Shown here piece by piece: positions 12,322 through 24,349 of a DNA stretch of 64,000 bases. Position 1 is the stretch's first letter. Each line of letters begins with the position of its first letter. Made by a program: the position numbers and the translations under genes. The notes below the pieces were generated by a model. The model searched no databases. It was not told where the DNA came from and saw only the letters and a list, made by a program, of their open reading frames with translations. Source of the DNA: Tillus elongatus (Eukaryota; Arthropoda; Insecta; Coleoptera; Cleridae); the NCBI GenBank assembly GCA_964006375.1, contig OZ023270.1, positions 70,161,082 through 70,225,081 on the forward strand. The letters run 5' to 3'.

Positions 12322-12535
12322 TGACAACATCGCACGGACACGGGACCGACCGCTTTATGCCCCCTCCGAAGGGCGGAACGTGCAGACATTCAACTTGCTC
12401 AAATACAATGCCAGAACCTCGGTTGATGTTAATGTTACAGTTTGTGCTGAAAAAGTGAAAGGAGAACCCTGCGATTGAACCCAGTACCCTTCGGTTCAGA
12501 GGCACACGTTCTTACCTTTGAACCACCGAGGCTCC
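12322..12535 (-). repeat. tRNA-derived SINE, 3'-truncated copy
   Basis: On the minus strand the copy has AGCCTCGGTGG at the head and a box B-like ACTGGGTTCAATCGCAGG. It then shows ATCAACCGAGGTTCTGGCAT and the conserved GTCCGTGCGATGTTG segment. The distal third and tail are missing, next to the TA-core copy. Confidence 0.75.
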
Positions 12536-12539
12536 AGCA

Positions 12540-13540
12540 CATATACGAAAATATTAACCACATCTAAAACAAATAATGCTACTTTTAAGAAGATTGATTG
12601 CTTTAATAAATTGAAGTAACTTGTTTCGTAAACCGCATTTTTCAATTTGCTTTAAGCTTACAACAAGATGGACTTAAATTTACCAAATCACATTTGTTAA
12701 AACGGACATACCATTTTGTTATCTAATTGCACAATTTGTTTGAGAAAAAAGTACAACCCAGCCTTTGCCAAACCTGTCACAGTTCATAAGCATTTTTCAT
12801 TCGTTTCTTTATAAATAACGACAACCAAACGGTCCGAGAGACGTTATTTTCATCCTTCGAATGTTAATTTAGTGCATCATTTGTCGTGGTCCAGCGTCAA
12901 CATAATTAATCAGTCTGTTACCTTGTGCTCGAAGATGATCGGGTTCATCGGAATCAAACAATCGGTGAAACAAAAGAAATATAAAAAAACTAAACAGCAT
13001 TCGGCGTGTAAGATCGTCGCCTTTAAATCGAAGACACATTACAGGGAAACATGCAGCAGAATTAATAGATGTTAGGGTAGAACACGACTTTAGACTTAAG
13101 AGTTGCTGGATCGCGAGACCGAACGAGACATATTAGCCTAACATATAAACCAGTGTCATTAATATCCATTGCATTTCATAGATAGCAGCCGTACATCATC
13201 AATTATATGAGCGAAATAAGTGATTCTCTTATCTGGCCGATTTATATACTACAGGAGTAATCTCTTAGAATATTCGAACGGAGGAATCGATTATTTATAT
13301 CAAGTCTCGTAACGTACATACTATTCTATAGCGATGTCTTGACGAACAAATTTTTCTCATTTTCTTGCTAACGATTCCTAATTGTTACATTTTTAGAGAA
13401 TTTTGGAAAAAAAATCGCCGATCAGAAAATGACACCCTTGGATTTTTATGAATTTCTTCAAACGATCATGAAGTAGGATCTTAAAAACCTATATTCGAGC
13501 TCTACTTCAACTTTGAAATGTTTATGTTTATTTATTTATA
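12540..13540. other. Unassigned, apparently low-copy sequence
   Basis: About 1 kb without recognised repeat or coding motif. A 67-codon frame at 12872-13075 is basic in composition but has no domain. This is one of the longer unique stretches in the window. Confidence 0.4.
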
Positions 13541-13611
13541 TATGTATACAGTGTGTCCAGGATAAGGAGTTCCACTATGGGGATCTTCAAAACAGCAGGA
13601 GATACAGGCTT

Positions 13612-15300
13612 TTTTTTCCTTCCTCAAGGCTGGTCTGCGGCTTTGCCGCCTCGATAGCACTACAACCTTTGGCTTATTGTGCATGCCCTTAGTCTTTTTG
13701 CTCCACCCATTCCAGAATCACTGTGCCCTGAACTAGTCTGCACAACAATTAGTAGGGTGAAGTTTTATAATGTTCTGTCTCGGGTCTAGACTGATCGTAG
13801 ATGAGTTGTATTTTGCGGTCCAGTGCTTTACACTCGCACACGATGTGCTGGGCTGATTCCTCCCCCTCGCCACAGAGCCTGCATGCGAGGTCCCCCTCGA
13901 ACCGCGCCATTTTATGCATGTGTTTCATGACGGCCATGTGTCCCGTCAAGAGACCTGTTATGTTTCTGAGCTATCCTCTGCTTAGATTTAACAGCTCCAC
14001 AGCTCTCTTTGAACTGGGATCGTCAATTATTGATTTCCCATGTCTGAGCCCTGAACAGTCTGCCCAGTACACCTTGTGTTCTTTTCTGACCCAGGACTTA
14101 ATGGCTCCCCTGGCAGTGCTCTTTGTCACGCCCACAGCCGGTTCTGGTCCCATAAATGGTTCTGATAACCCTCTCTTCGCTAGAGTGTCAGCTTCTTCAT
14201 TGCCTTTAACCCCGGAGTGACCCAGTACCCAGATGAGGGTGACCTCATTTTGCCCAGCCAGGTCGCTCGCCTAGTCTCGGCACTCACTCACCAGCCAGGA
14301 ATTTACCCGTGGGCTACTTAGGGCCTTAAGGGCTGCCTGCCTGCCTGTGGCTATGACGATCCGCTTGTTGGTGTAGCCACTCCTCTTGTTCTCCCGCACA
14401 CAGTGCAACATGGCGTACATCTTGGCCTGAAACACTGGTGCATGGGCTCCGAGGGAACTGCTATGCTTACCCTCGGTCCTTCCGAATAAACACCTGCCCC
14501 CGTCCCACGCTCCCCGCCGGATCTGTCCGTGAACCAGACGAGCGCGCCCCGTGGTATTCCCTCTGCCTCCTCCCGCCATGCCTCACGGTCGGGGATTTCC
14601 ACTGTGCAGTTGTTTTTCCTGCAGATTCGCGGGCTCGCGATGTCTGACCTCATTTCAAGCATGGGCTCCTTCACGATCTCCTGAATTTTGCAGTGGCCCC
14701 TGAAGCCTGGGTTTTTCTTCAGTCTACCATTGCAGGCTAGTCTGTATAGTTCTGGCCTGACCTTCCCCATAATAACTAAATGTATTGTGGTGGGGGCGGG
14801 GCGGGGGGATTAGAGATCCAGCAGCACCTCCATGGCGACTGTTGGGGTTGAAGACATGGCCTCTGTGATGCCTAGGCAAGCCATCCTTTGGATCTTGTCT
14901 AGTTTTTGTTTGGCACTGAATTTTGTCACTTTGGGCCACCAGACCAGTGCCGCGTATGTTAGCGATTACCCTTGTGTACAGCCAGTTGGCCATACTAGGT
15001 CTTAGTCCTGTTCCAGGTTAGCTTAGAGTCAAATACGACCCCAAGATATTTTACCTCCCTGGCCATTGGAATGTTCCTACCGTATAGAGTGAGAGTTCTG
15101 TGGCTATCCCACTTGCTCCTCCTCGTAAACTTGCTTTCTCGGCGCTCAGCCCGAGCACTTGACCAACCGTCCACCGTTCCACCACTTTCAGTGCTGTCTG
15201 CATGCGCTCCCACACTGACTGTGCAACCTTTCCTCGGACTATGATGACAATGTCGTCCGCATAGCACTGTACCTCATACCCCCCTCCAGAGAGCCTTGGT
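13612..15300 (-). pseudogene. LINE with RNase H domain (I/LOA-like), copy 1
   Basis: The minus strand, 5' to 3', shows reverse transcriptase palm C (EVQCYADDIVIIVRGK, near 15270-15230) and thumb (REVKYLGVVFDSKLTWN, near 15010-15060). The linker follows (RPELYRLACNGRLKKNPGFR). Next is the RNase H start ALVWFTDRSGGERGTGAGVY, where the usual FTDGS is FTDRS, then FQAKMYAMLHCVRENKRSGY. The knuckle CRLCGEGEESAQHIVCEC is last (near 13900-13850). At least four frame changes and stops break it. The 3' end carries an A-run near 13615. The 5' end stops at about 15300 inside the catalytic domain. Confidence 0.85.
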
Positions 15301-16045
15301 TTGGGTAAATATGACAAAAGTTGCGTACTCAAAAACCCAACAACATGGAGGTTAGACATCTCCAAAAAAAATATTTGGTTTTTGAGATATTTTGAAAAAT
15401 TTGGATTTTTCGATTTTACATATGATCTTTTTCCTGGCATTAATGGTTGACCCACACCAATACTGATGACACTTTTCCACAGCAGCTTTTCATTTTCTTT
15501 AGCGCAGCATTGCTAATTTTTGAATTGAACGTTTCGTCTTTCAACTTTTTTTTACATACTGCCTTCATTTTCTGATCTCATATTCAGCGATTTGTCACAC
15601 TTTGTAGTTAAGTTTCATTTTAGTCTTTTTTTTAGACATTGATTAAGAGAATTCCTGTTACAGACCTGTACATAGCTTTTAAACTTAAATACTAAACAAA
15701 TAGCTATATCAATTAACACTTTATGTCACATAGGCGTTTAATAGTAATCCAATGTGTGAATTAAGGTAATAATTTAATGGAATAAACACAGAAAAATAAA
15801 CTCAAATTAAGAAGACAAAAGTATGCTTTGGAAAATAAATAGATGTGACAATAGCCATATTTGGATTGACAGTAACATTAATTTTTGCAACACTGGTTTC
15901 TGGTTTAATTTATTGTGTAATAATTAGTAACTGTTTCTAGTAATTATGTTTTCTAATGAAGGAAAGTTTAACATGTTGGCATGCTTCATTTCATCCAACC
16001 GCAATTGTTCTGTCTAGTTCTAGTCTTTATTCGGTTAGTTTATTC
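15300..16045. other. Unassigned AT-rich sequence
   Basis: No motif recognised. The first 150 bp continue an open frame from the LINE without similarity to it. Confidence 0.4.
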
Positions 16046-16047
16046 AT

Positions 16048-16150
16048 CCCTCTAATGACGCTTACTTTGTTAGCGAAACGATCGTCAGGTCTAAAAACTG
16101 TATTGTGATGAATTAGGTTCTCCAAATTGTACTTATCAGTTGTCTGGTTA
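16048..16150 (+). ncRNA. Hammerhead-like motif with Penelope-type tail
   Basis: CUAAUGA (16052-16058; G5 is A) is followed by an extra C, a 6-bp stem II (about GCUUAC/GUUAGC, one mismatch), GAAAC, short stem III and GUC. CCU/AGG form stem I. The downstream tail with TGTATTGTGATGAATTAGG and CCAAATTGTACTTATCAG is shared with copies at 24.2, 41.3 and 55.4 kb. It is probably a fragment of a Penelope-like terminal repeat. The core mutation suggests it is inactive. Confidence 0.55.
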
Positions 16151-17289
16151 TACCAATTCAGTAATTTTTTATTTATTTTATATTCATGGTGAATGTGGTA
16201 AAATTAGATGCAGAACTTGCCACATTTTTAACGGCAGATATCGAGACTAAATTCAAACGTATGGAAGCAAAGTTTCTATGTTTAAATCTCAATACCGCTA
16301 GAAAGATGCCACATCCACTGACCGAAGATGAAACCAGTAAAAATGTTCTTCCCTATTTTAAGGCTCATCTGTAATCATCAATATTGTTATAAAATAGAGG
16401 GTGTTCCTTTTGAGATTTGTCAGATTTTCGAATCTCAAATTCAAGATCAAATTATGAATAGCCTGTATATATCTTCGAAAAAATTGTCATTGGGATAAAT
16501 ACTTTGATGTTTTTCTAATAATGTCAGCAAGTTTTAGATTTATAGCAATTATCGTTCGCTGGTCTGTATGAAGTTGTTGATACGTAAAAATAACGGAAAT
16601 TGACGAATACCTCAGAAATTGTTAAAAATTGAAACACGATGTTTCACACAAAGTTGACTTAAAATTTAACGACAAATCCAAATGTACAATAATATTGTAT
16701 TGTGTTCTATTGCCATTAGAGTAGATACTTAATTTCTCCATCTTTTGCCACAGAAAAACATGCTGGTATCTTGTGTCTGAGATACTAAGACTCTAGAGTT
16801 CGATATGGTGTTAGGTAAGACACGGATCCTGCTGAATCTTAGTTGGAATTTAGAGGTGGCTTATAAATATAGGTATTTTTGTCACCTCAACAAATTACTA
16901 AAAGTATTTTTTTCAAATGCAGCAGCTTGGAAAGCTGCTGAAATTTACCATCTATTTCTACATCATACATATACCTAACTAGCTAAGTTTCTGAATTATG
17001 TACAAGTTTTTGTTGTAGTTTGATGAAAAGGCTATTGCTATTACATTTTTAAGTGTGCCATGAAAAAATGTTGTTTTTCATAAACGTCTTAAAAACGATG
17101 GAAGAAAACTTCTTATAAATTTATTACTTTTGTTTGCAGAGCTGGTTGACTGATTTCTCTAAACTTTTAATCTTCTATCCACTGTGAATCACTCTGTATA
17201 TTTCATGACTTTTGCATTAAAATTGGGTTGCTTAGAAAAACTTCTACTATATCTTGTACCAAAATTGTACTTATTAATAAAGATGATAA
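16151..17289. other. Unassigned AT-rich sequence
   Basis: A transposon-end-like string (GAGGGTGTTCCTTTTGAG) occurs at 16397, but I found no matching partner. A 62-codon frame at 16186-16374 has no recognised domain. Confidence 0.35.
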
Positions 17290-17430
17290 CACCACAGTAT
17301 ACAAACTCCGCACCCAGAAATCTGTGACTTGTGCGGAGGCAGCTTACACACGCATACAGACAAAGGACACATTCGAGTGAAAAAAAGACCGACTCTCTGA
17401 ATACAGGTCTCGAACCCGCGACCTCCTAGT
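17290..17430 (-). repeat. SINE-like fragment with Pol III box B
   Basis: The minus strand contains GTCGCGGGTTCGAGACCTG, whose GGGTTCGAGACC fits box B. A convincing box A is not seen upstream. It differs from the 355-bp SINE family in the window. Confidence 0.4.
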
Positions 17431-18370
17431 CCAAATTCTAAAGATTACTGTTTACATATAATTTTCATTAAATATGTAGATCATTGTTATGAAGATTCGC
17501 TACCATAATACACTTGCTGCGTCCAGGCTTTCTGTTTTAAATCTCAGCGTTCCAAAATAGACTAGTTAAAGGAATTCAAACGAAAATAGCAGGTAGTGTA
17601 TATATGCGTATACTGAATGTAACCACATTTCATATTTATATATTCAATAAAATTCACCATAGAATACAGTACCTTGCATTGGAGATATTCATAAGGTATA
17701 AATCCGGATAATAAACACTTTTATATGTAGAATACCAGAGACATTTTGAATTCTGCCTTCTATAAAATACAACAAAAGTCACTTTTGAATTGCAAACTCG
17801 ATATATTTACGGGAAGAGTAAAAATATTTGCTTCACCAAAAAATCAAAAGTGCTGAAAAAAGTGTTCTTAACTTTATCGCAATGACTATGTAATTGCCTT
17901 ATCCAATTTTGCTTTTGCAGATATACTGACCTGAACAAGAAGTAAATACAAGATCTTCAATCATTAGTCTCTGGATATATAGATTTAACATTTTTAGTAT
18001 TTATTTATTTACCGGGGCTAATTATCCAATGTATACGACAAAAATCTGATGCTTATAATAAGTTTAAAGTACACTTGGAAGAATATCTAAGCTAAATAAC
18101 TATTACTATAAAGTGACATTGACATTTAAAGTTGTCGATTTTTGTCTAAAAACATTTGTTTCCTGTTTCTTAAAAGATCTATATGCTTTTTCTGCCAGAC
18201 GAAGAATTCCAGCTCTTACTGAGTTGGGCTGCCACATATCAGAATTAACATCAATTAAGTGTACCGAAAGGCAGACAGAAGAAAAAAGAAGATTGAAAAT
18301 ACACAAAATATGATGGAGAGTATCTTGGACTAAATAAAAGAGATATGACGGGAAACCGAGAACACAAAGA
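17431..18370. other. Mostly unassigned; TA-core right end at 17495-17545
   Basis: CGCTACCATAATACACTTGC followed by TGCGTCCAGGCTTT is a lone TA-core right terminus. The remainder is AT-rich with no motif. Confidence 0.45.
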
Positions 18371-18375
18371 ATATA

Positions 18376-19670
18376 AAGGGATCTAACATTTGGAATTGGA
18401 ACTATAGGATATTTTAAGGTTGGAAGGTTTGATGACATTTCCGATGTGACAGAAAGTTAGCTTTATGTTTGACATTTTTGAAATGGGTCACTTTTCGCTT
18501 GAACAAAGTTGGTAAATATTAAAAACTTATTTCCAAAGTGGTGAGTCTTCGACTCACACTGTAAGAAATTTACGAAAAAAAAACTGATAAAAAGGATGTG
18601 CCAAAAACGCAGTTTGTGTATCAATTTGTGGAGCGAGTTCATGAAACTGGATCGTTGTTGGATAAAACAACCCGTGTGCGTACTCGTCCAGTGCGCTCAA
18701 TCAAAAAGAACGCTGCTGTTGCTCAGAGTGTGCGTGGACAACCATCAACATCAACTCGTCATCGTTCTCAACAATTGAATATTTCACGCACTTCTTTGAG
18801 AAGAATGTCGCATTAGGATCTTGGTATGAATGCGTACAAGTTTCAACTAGTGCAAGAGCTGAAGCCGCATGACCATCCGATGCGTGTTCGGTTTCTCAAT
18901 GGGCCGAACACCAGTTGATCGAAGATGAGCATTTTTACCGAAAAATCATATTTTAACATGAAGCTCATTTCCATCTTGGAGGATACGTCATTAAGCAAAA
19001 TTGTCATATCTGAAGCTCAGAAAATTCACGCGTCATCGTGGAGAAACCAGTGCATCCACAACGATTGACTGTCTGGTGCGAATTTTGGTCTCGTGGCATT
19101 ATTGGGCCATTTTTCTTCGAAAATAAGCAAAGAAACACCGTTATGGTGAATGGCGATCGCTACCGCGCCATGCTAAGAGATTTCTTGTTTCCCAAAATTG
19201 AAGAATATAACATAGACGACATTTGGTTTCAACAGGACGGCGCTACGTGCCACACAGCCAACGTAACAATCGATCTTTTGCGCACTGTTTTCGAAAATCG
19301 CATAATCAGCCGAAATGCTGATGTCAATTGGCCACCTCGAAGCTGCGATTTGACTCCGTTGGACCATTTTTTCTGCGGAGCCGTTAAGGACAAGTGTTAC
19401 GTTAACCATCCAGACACGATTGACGACTTGAATCATGAAATCGAAGTTGCCATTGACGAAATAGAGGCCCAAACAATCGAAAATGTACTGAAAAATTGGA
19501 CTGATCGAATGGGGTATTGTAAGGCTAGCCCTGGCAGTCATTTGAATGATGTTGTCTTCCATTCCTAAATGGAAAAGTTTAATTTTTCTAATAAACTCAT
19601 AACGTAAAAAAAATCATTAGTTTTTTTATAGCCGATTCAAATTTCAAATCTTAAATGGCCCACCCGTTAC
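18376..19670 (+). pseudogene. DD41D mariner transposase pseudogene with TIRs
   Basis: The left end (AACATTTGGAATTGGAAC) and right end (TCAAATCTTAAATGGCCCACC, minus strand GGGTGGGCCATTTAAG) look like diverged inverted termini. The N-terminal helix-turn-helix part is open at 18598-18816 (VPKTQFVYQFVERVHETGS). The DDE part is open at 19038-19568. It has QQDGATCHT with the second Asp and SCDLTPLDHFF with the third, 41 residues apart, so this is a DD41D-type ITm element. At the first catalytic position the usual SDEAHF block reads stop-HEAHF near 18955, so the Asp is lost. Frameshifts lie between the two parts. The element is dead. Confidence 0.85.
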
Positions 19671-19734
19671 TAGATAAACAAAACGCCGCATCACCCCGAA
19701 AACCACAAAAATAATAATAGATACGTATGCTATA

Positions 19735-19777
19735 GACAGCTATTTCGACAACGGAGTTGTCTTCATCAGCAGCTGTC
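19735..19777 (-). ncRNA. Hammerhead-like fold with collapsed stem III
   Basis: On the minus strand, a 7-bp stem I (GACAGCU/AGCUGUC) encloses G-CUGAUGA, an unpaired A, then stem II GACAAC-UCC-GUUGUC, then GAAAU. A separate stem III is missing, so only the core and two helices remain. It sits downstream of the GIY-YIG remnant in the same orientation, the position expected for the terminal repeat. I do not expect self-cleavage from this form without a partner strand. Confidence 0.5.
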
Positions 19778-19840
19778 GTTAACTAACTGTATGGGCAAAA
19801 TTATCCTATTTATATACATAAACTATACACTAAAAATGTG

Positions 19841-20030
19841 GTAATCCCGATGATGCAATACCGTATGGTGATGCAATATGGGATGATGATGCAACAATAC
19901 CAGATGATGCGATTCCGGATCAAGAAAGAGCGGATGGTGCATCACCATATGATGCAATATCAGCTGCCTCAGTACCAGATGATGTAACACCAGATGACGT
20001 AACACCGGGTGACAATTCAAGGACTATTGT
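19841..20030. repeat. Degenerate GATGATGCAATA-type tandem tract
   Basis: About fifteen imperfect 12- to 15-bp units built on GATGATGC and CCAGATGATG. One reading frame on the minus strand gives Ser-Ser-Gly-type repeats broken by a stop. It lies directly downstream of the Penelope remnant and inside its presumed 3' region. Confidence 0.6.
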
Positions 20031-20655
20031 TGCGTCAGTGGATACGCCCAATCGATTGTGTCGATGTTGAAAGCAACCATGGATTATTCCGTGCTATTTA
20101 AAAAGATGCAGAACTGACCGGACCCACGTTTGAATTGATAAAATTCTGTTGATTCACCTTACAGATTTCCAAACTTTCCAAAGCATCTAACTTGCGATAA
20201 TCCGTGGTTGCCTTCAACAACTTAAGACTACTATCGCCTACCTTATGTCCCGAGTCAATCGTACGTTGGGCAACGCTAGATTTTTCTGCTCAATTGAATC
20301 TGAAATGAGCTATCTGCTCTTTGAATCTTATTGTTATTAATCTCTGCGTTTGCCCAATATATATTTTGTTGCAATTATTACAAGATATTTGATAAACGCC
20401 CGATTTTTGTCGGAAGTCAATAGTATCCTTTGGCCCACCCAAAATGTCCACCTGTAATAGTTTTGAGAAAGAAACTATTACAGATGGGGACTTTTTAGAT
20501 AAAGCAGTAGGGATAACGCAAAGACCTTGTCCGGCTATACAAATACAATACACTTTGGAATTTGCCTACGACTAGTGTGTCATCTCAATTCAATCTCTTT
20601 ACCTGAGATCCGGTATATAAGTTGATGTTAGTTTTTTAAGTATTTAGAATGTTTC

Positions 20656-20760
20656 ATCCTCTGATGACGATAACTTGGTTAGTGAAACGATCGTCAGGTC
20701 TTTTAAAATGTGTTGTGGTGATTTGGGTTCTTGGAGCTGGCGTTGAAAAATAGAAGAAAA
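20656..20760 (+). ncRNA. Hammerhead-like motif with Penelope-type tail
   Basis: CCU, CUGAUGA (intact core, 20661-20667), an extra C, stem II GAUAAC-UUG-GUUAGU (weak, one mismatch), GAAAC, short stem III and GUC-AGG. The tail has GTTGTGGTGATTTGGGTTC and then TGGAGCTGGCG, which also appears in the units at 10.8-11.4 kb. The strand is opposite to the neighbouring Penelope remnant, so it belongs to a different insertion. Confidence 0.55.
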
Positions 20761-20889
20761 AACAATTGTTAGAAACTTGCGTCTTTATTTCTAGCATGAG
20801 CATTTATGGATCTACCCTCGTATATGTAAACAAATAATCGAGAAAGAATTCACGGAGTGATCCCTGGCTCAAAATTAAAGGGGGTCGTT

Positions 20890-22190
20890 CATATAAAAAA
20901 ACTCATACACCCCTCTCCTGTGAAGATACGGCCCCTTAAGTGGGTGTCAAAAAGTAGTTTTTAAATATATTTTTTTCAATGTGGAAGAACTGACAGAAAG
21001 TAAATTAAGTAGATGTTGTCTGCTATCGAGAAGACACTCGGTTTGTTTGCGGTTTTTCCCGTAAGGATGTGAGGGGTAGAAAAAGCCACCCCTAGAACTG
21101 GTTTCATACGTAACTTTTTTTCTTACAGCTATATTACCATTTTAAAATACATTTTGAATATCATGATTAATTCTTCACAAAAAAGGTATTTTGTATTTTT
21201 TACCTAAATTTAACGATTTCTGGAGAATTTTTTTATATAAATTCAATTACATGGCATAGTTTGCATGGGTTGGCGTCATGTAATTATAGAAAATTTAATT
21301 TTATATCAAATTAAGGAAATAATTATTGAAAACGAACTATGTAATTATACTTAATAACTAATAAAAATTTAAAATGTCCGAATGACCTGATAACCACAGC
21401 CATAAGACATTAATACAAATCATAATAAATGTTGAAAATGGCCATCTTACGCCATTACACAAGAGTCTACACGTCGGCGCATAGAACTGCGTATTCAATT
21501 AAAACCTCCAGGAGAATCTTGGATTATCCTAGACAATTCAATAATGTGGTTTCTTAAGTCTTCTAACAAATCAGATGTCATAAACGCTAAGGTTTTTAAA
21601 TGGTCCCAAATAAAAAAGTCTAAAGGACTTGAGTCGGTTGATCGAGCAGGCCAAAACTGAGGTCCGCCTAGGCTTATCCAGCGAATTTTATATTCTCAAA
21701 ATAATCACAGTATTGGCACTAAATGATAATAAGTCTAATTAAAAACAATTCAATTATCATTACAAATTACCCACCAGCCCCCTGCTACATAAATTACAGT
21801 TCAATTAAAGCTCTACACTATGCAAATTATGCTATATAATTGAAATTAACAAATTTTTCTCCAGAAATCGTTAAATTTAGGAAGAAATAGGACAGACCGT
21901 TTTTGTTAAGAATGGATCAAGCTATTCCAAATGTGTTTTTAAATGGCGATATACCTGTAAGAAGAAAGTTACGTGTGAAACTCTAAGGGAGGCCTTTTCT
22001 ACTCCATATAAACTTACGGGAAACCTAACAAGTTGTTCACCGAGTGATAGCGAACAACATAGACTTAATTTAATTTCTATCACTTTTTCCATGTTAAAAA
22101 AAGGAACTATTTTTTGACATCCCCTTAAAAATACTTTTACTTTTCTCTGACGAGAGGTCGTATTGTTTCAAGCTTCGAAAAGTAAATCTT
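20890..22190. mobile_element. Long-TIR DD41D element, internally deleted
   Basis: Two inverted arms of about 400 bp (roughly 20910-21320 and 21780-22180) match throughout. Examples are GTGTCAAAAAGTAG against its complement near 22115, and AACGATTTCTGGAGAA near 21218 against 21863. Between them is a transposase remnant. Exact outer ends are eroded, so borders are approximate. Confidence 0.7.
21420..21715 (-). pseudogene. DD41D transposase C-terminal fragment
   Basis: Minus strand: FAGISLGGPQFWPARSTDSS then PLDFFIWDHLKTLAFM, the block around the third catalytic Asp. DLLEDLRNHIIELSRIIQDS and SMRRRVDSCVMA follow, as in the C-terminus of DD41D enzymes. A stop replaces one residue before IRSSM. 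The N-terminal half, with the first two Asp residues, is missing. Confidence 0.75.
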
Positions 22191-22199
22191 GTCCGCTTC

Positions 22200-22900
22200 G
22201 CGGTTCTCCGTCTTTATAGATTTTAACGGCCACCTTTAAACACGCGCTGATATGCGCCAGTCCCTGATTGGTGGAAACCTAACAGCGCAACTAATATGGC
22301 CACGTCACTAGAAACTTGTCTAATTCAAAACGTAACCGTCGCACTTTGAAAACTATTACGTCTTATTACCTTATCTATGGAGTCATCCAACTTGAAGGAC
22401 AATAATAGAGAATGCGAAAGTTCACCTTTACAAGTTAAGATATTGATTTTTCATTTGCTTATGCATTGAAAGTATCACGTCGCTGTTAAAAGAAGTATGT
22501 GTGATATCTTTAAATCGACTTTAGTGTCTCTTCTATTGAGGTCGAGATTCCCCTGATAACGTCGTTGAACATTCTTACCGAGAATTAGAAACCCACGGAA
22601 CAAACCGTTACAATGCGTGATATATAATCAGTCAAACTCTTGATGCTCACAAGATACGTTCCCTTCAAAATAATAGTCTAGGGAAGTCAGAAGTGTAATA
22701 CGATGGCAAAGAAATGGCGAATTTTCATATAATTCTTTTATTTTTTATTTTATTAGACGTCCACTATTTAAAGACTGTTTAACTGTTCCACTATTTAAAG
22801 ACTGTAATGAGCATCGTAATTTTCTCAAATATTCCTTAGAGTTAGCAGAATGATACGGTGGCTAAAAATTCGACCGTAACAACCTTCGTAGAGAATACTG
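22200..22900. other. Unassigned sequence
   Basis: No motif or repeat recognised. Confidence 0.4.
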
Positions 22901-22929
22901 TTGGCATCTTATCTTATAAAATCTTATAT

Positions 22930-23590
22930 ACCCAACCGTAGACAGAGAGTTAAAATTAACGATTCGTGTAGTAAGTACGGCTTTATCACATGTGGGATGC
23001 CTCAGAGAACTGTTTTTGGTCCTATTTTGTTTCCAGTGTATTGAAACAAGTATTAACATCACTGGAAAATTTGTATGGTACGCGCATGACATGGTGTTAC
23101 TTTTTCAAGAATATAACTGGGAAACGGTCAAAAAAACAGCAGCTGAGTGTATTATGGCGGTAAAATCATGGTTGACTCCAATCTGTTGACTTTCAATCTT
23201 AAGAAAACAAGAGTTATAACATTTGCTCCTGGATTGTCACTAATACCAGATATAAATAGTATTGCTATACACGGCTATGACTGCTATCATAAAAACGACT
23301 GCTCCTGTGAGAAAAAATAATTGGTACAAATAACACACGATATTAAGCTGTCTTTATCGATTAACTGTTAAAATGGAATTTTCACACAGATATATTTGTA
23401 TTGTTCAGTCAATCCTAAGTTATGCTATCATAGCCTGGGGAAAGGCATACAAGGTACACCAAAGATACCTTAACTAAACACAAAAATGGATCATCAAGAC
23501 AATGCTGAATAGATCAATATTATATCCCAGTGTAAAAGTTCTTCAGGATAGTGGTACATTCACCGTGTCAGACCTCTACATATTCTAAGT
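22930..23590 (+). pseudogene. LINE reverse transcriptase remnant
   Basis: Plus-strand pieces in shifting frames resemble a reverse transcriptase C-terminal half. GMPQRTVFGPILF (palm B, near 22994) is followed by VWYAHDMVLLFQEYNWETVK, where YADD has become YAHD. Then comes VKSWLxxxLLTFNLKKTRVI across a frameshift near 23180. SILSYAIIAWGKAYK follows near 23420. The last block resembles SHLRYAIIAWGSA of the LINE at 53.1 kb, so they may be one family. The catalytic Asp change and several stops show a dead copy. Confidence 0.7.
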
Positions 23591-23599
23591 TGCTAAATT

Positions 23600-24200
23600 C
23601 ATGAAAATATTTTCCCATTTATCGTTCACCCTTTTCTCGTTCTATTACAACTAGATCAATTAGCTCAAGGAAAGTAACAGTTCCCTTTAGGTCCTTAAAT
23701 CGTTCACAGCAGCAGATTTTATACATGGTCCCACTAATATACAATAAAATTCCAGCATACTGCACACAGAGTACTTTTCCCAATTTTATCGGTTCTTTTA
23801 AAAAGCGTATGAGACAAACATGGATCAATTACGCAAAAAATATAACGAGCTAAATAAATATTATTTCATTGTTAAAATGTAGATGTTTTTGTGTTTGTTT
23901 GGTTTTCTTCTCCTTTCTTCTCTGCTTTTATTCCCTTCAACTCGTTTTGTATTTTTTTTCTCTTATAAAAATGCCTTAATAGAAATATCGAATTTCGCAG
24001 TCACACATTATCGAGACATAAATAAACGATGTGTACACACAAACCCGGACGGGTTTATAGTACACGAATAAAAAACATTTTGTGGTATTTAAATTTAAAT
24101 TTAGAATAAGGTCTAAATTATATTCTAATAATTTATCATAATTATTTTTAGATTGGATTTAAGTAATATTAACGAGCTTTGAACTATTCTGTAATCGTTG
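23600..24200. other. Unassigned AT-rich sequence
   Basis: It may include the decayed 3' region of the preceding LINE. No motif seen. Confidence 0.4.
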
Positions 24201-24208
24201 AAATGAAA

Positions 24209-24320
24209 CCTCTGATGGCGCTAATTTTGTTAGCGAAACGATAGTCAGGTCTACAAACTGTATTGTGATGAATTGGGTTCTCAAAATTGTACTTATCAGT
24301 GCTCATCGCAGGTTCCAATA
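24209..24320 (+). ncRNA. Hammerhead-like motif with Penelope-type tail
   Basis: CCU, CUGAUGG (A9 is G), then C, stem II GCUAAU-UUU-GUUAGC, GAAAC, stem III and GUC-AGG. The tail with TGTATTGTGATGAATTGGG and TTGTACTTATCAGT matches the copy at 16.05 kb almost base for base. Confidence 0.55.
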
Positions 24321-24349
24321 TTCAGTTACCCTGTTTATATAAGTACATA

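Larger units (their letters stand above)
19700..20560 (-). pseudogene. Penelope-like element remnant with GIY-YIG domain
   Basis: The minus-strand frame 20553-20290 contains SGVYQISCNNCNKIYIGQTQ, the GIY and YIG motifs with a CxxC pair. This is the endonuclease that ends Penelope-like polyproteins, and RLITIRFKEQIAHF follows. An in-frame TGA interrupts it near 20287. The frame then resumes with SSVAQRTIDSGHKVGDS and a LESLEICKV tail down to about 20100, as expected for these proteins. The reverse transcriptase is absent (5' truncated). The downstream terminal repeat carries a hammerhead-like fold (19735-19777). Confidence 0.8.

Noticed and set aside
13801..14220. 139-codon plus-strand frame
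   Set aside because: It is antisense to the RNase H-type LINE and shows no motif of its own.
19173..19562. 129-codon minus-strand frame
   Set aside because: It is antisense to the DD41D transposase frame, whose motifs are clear.
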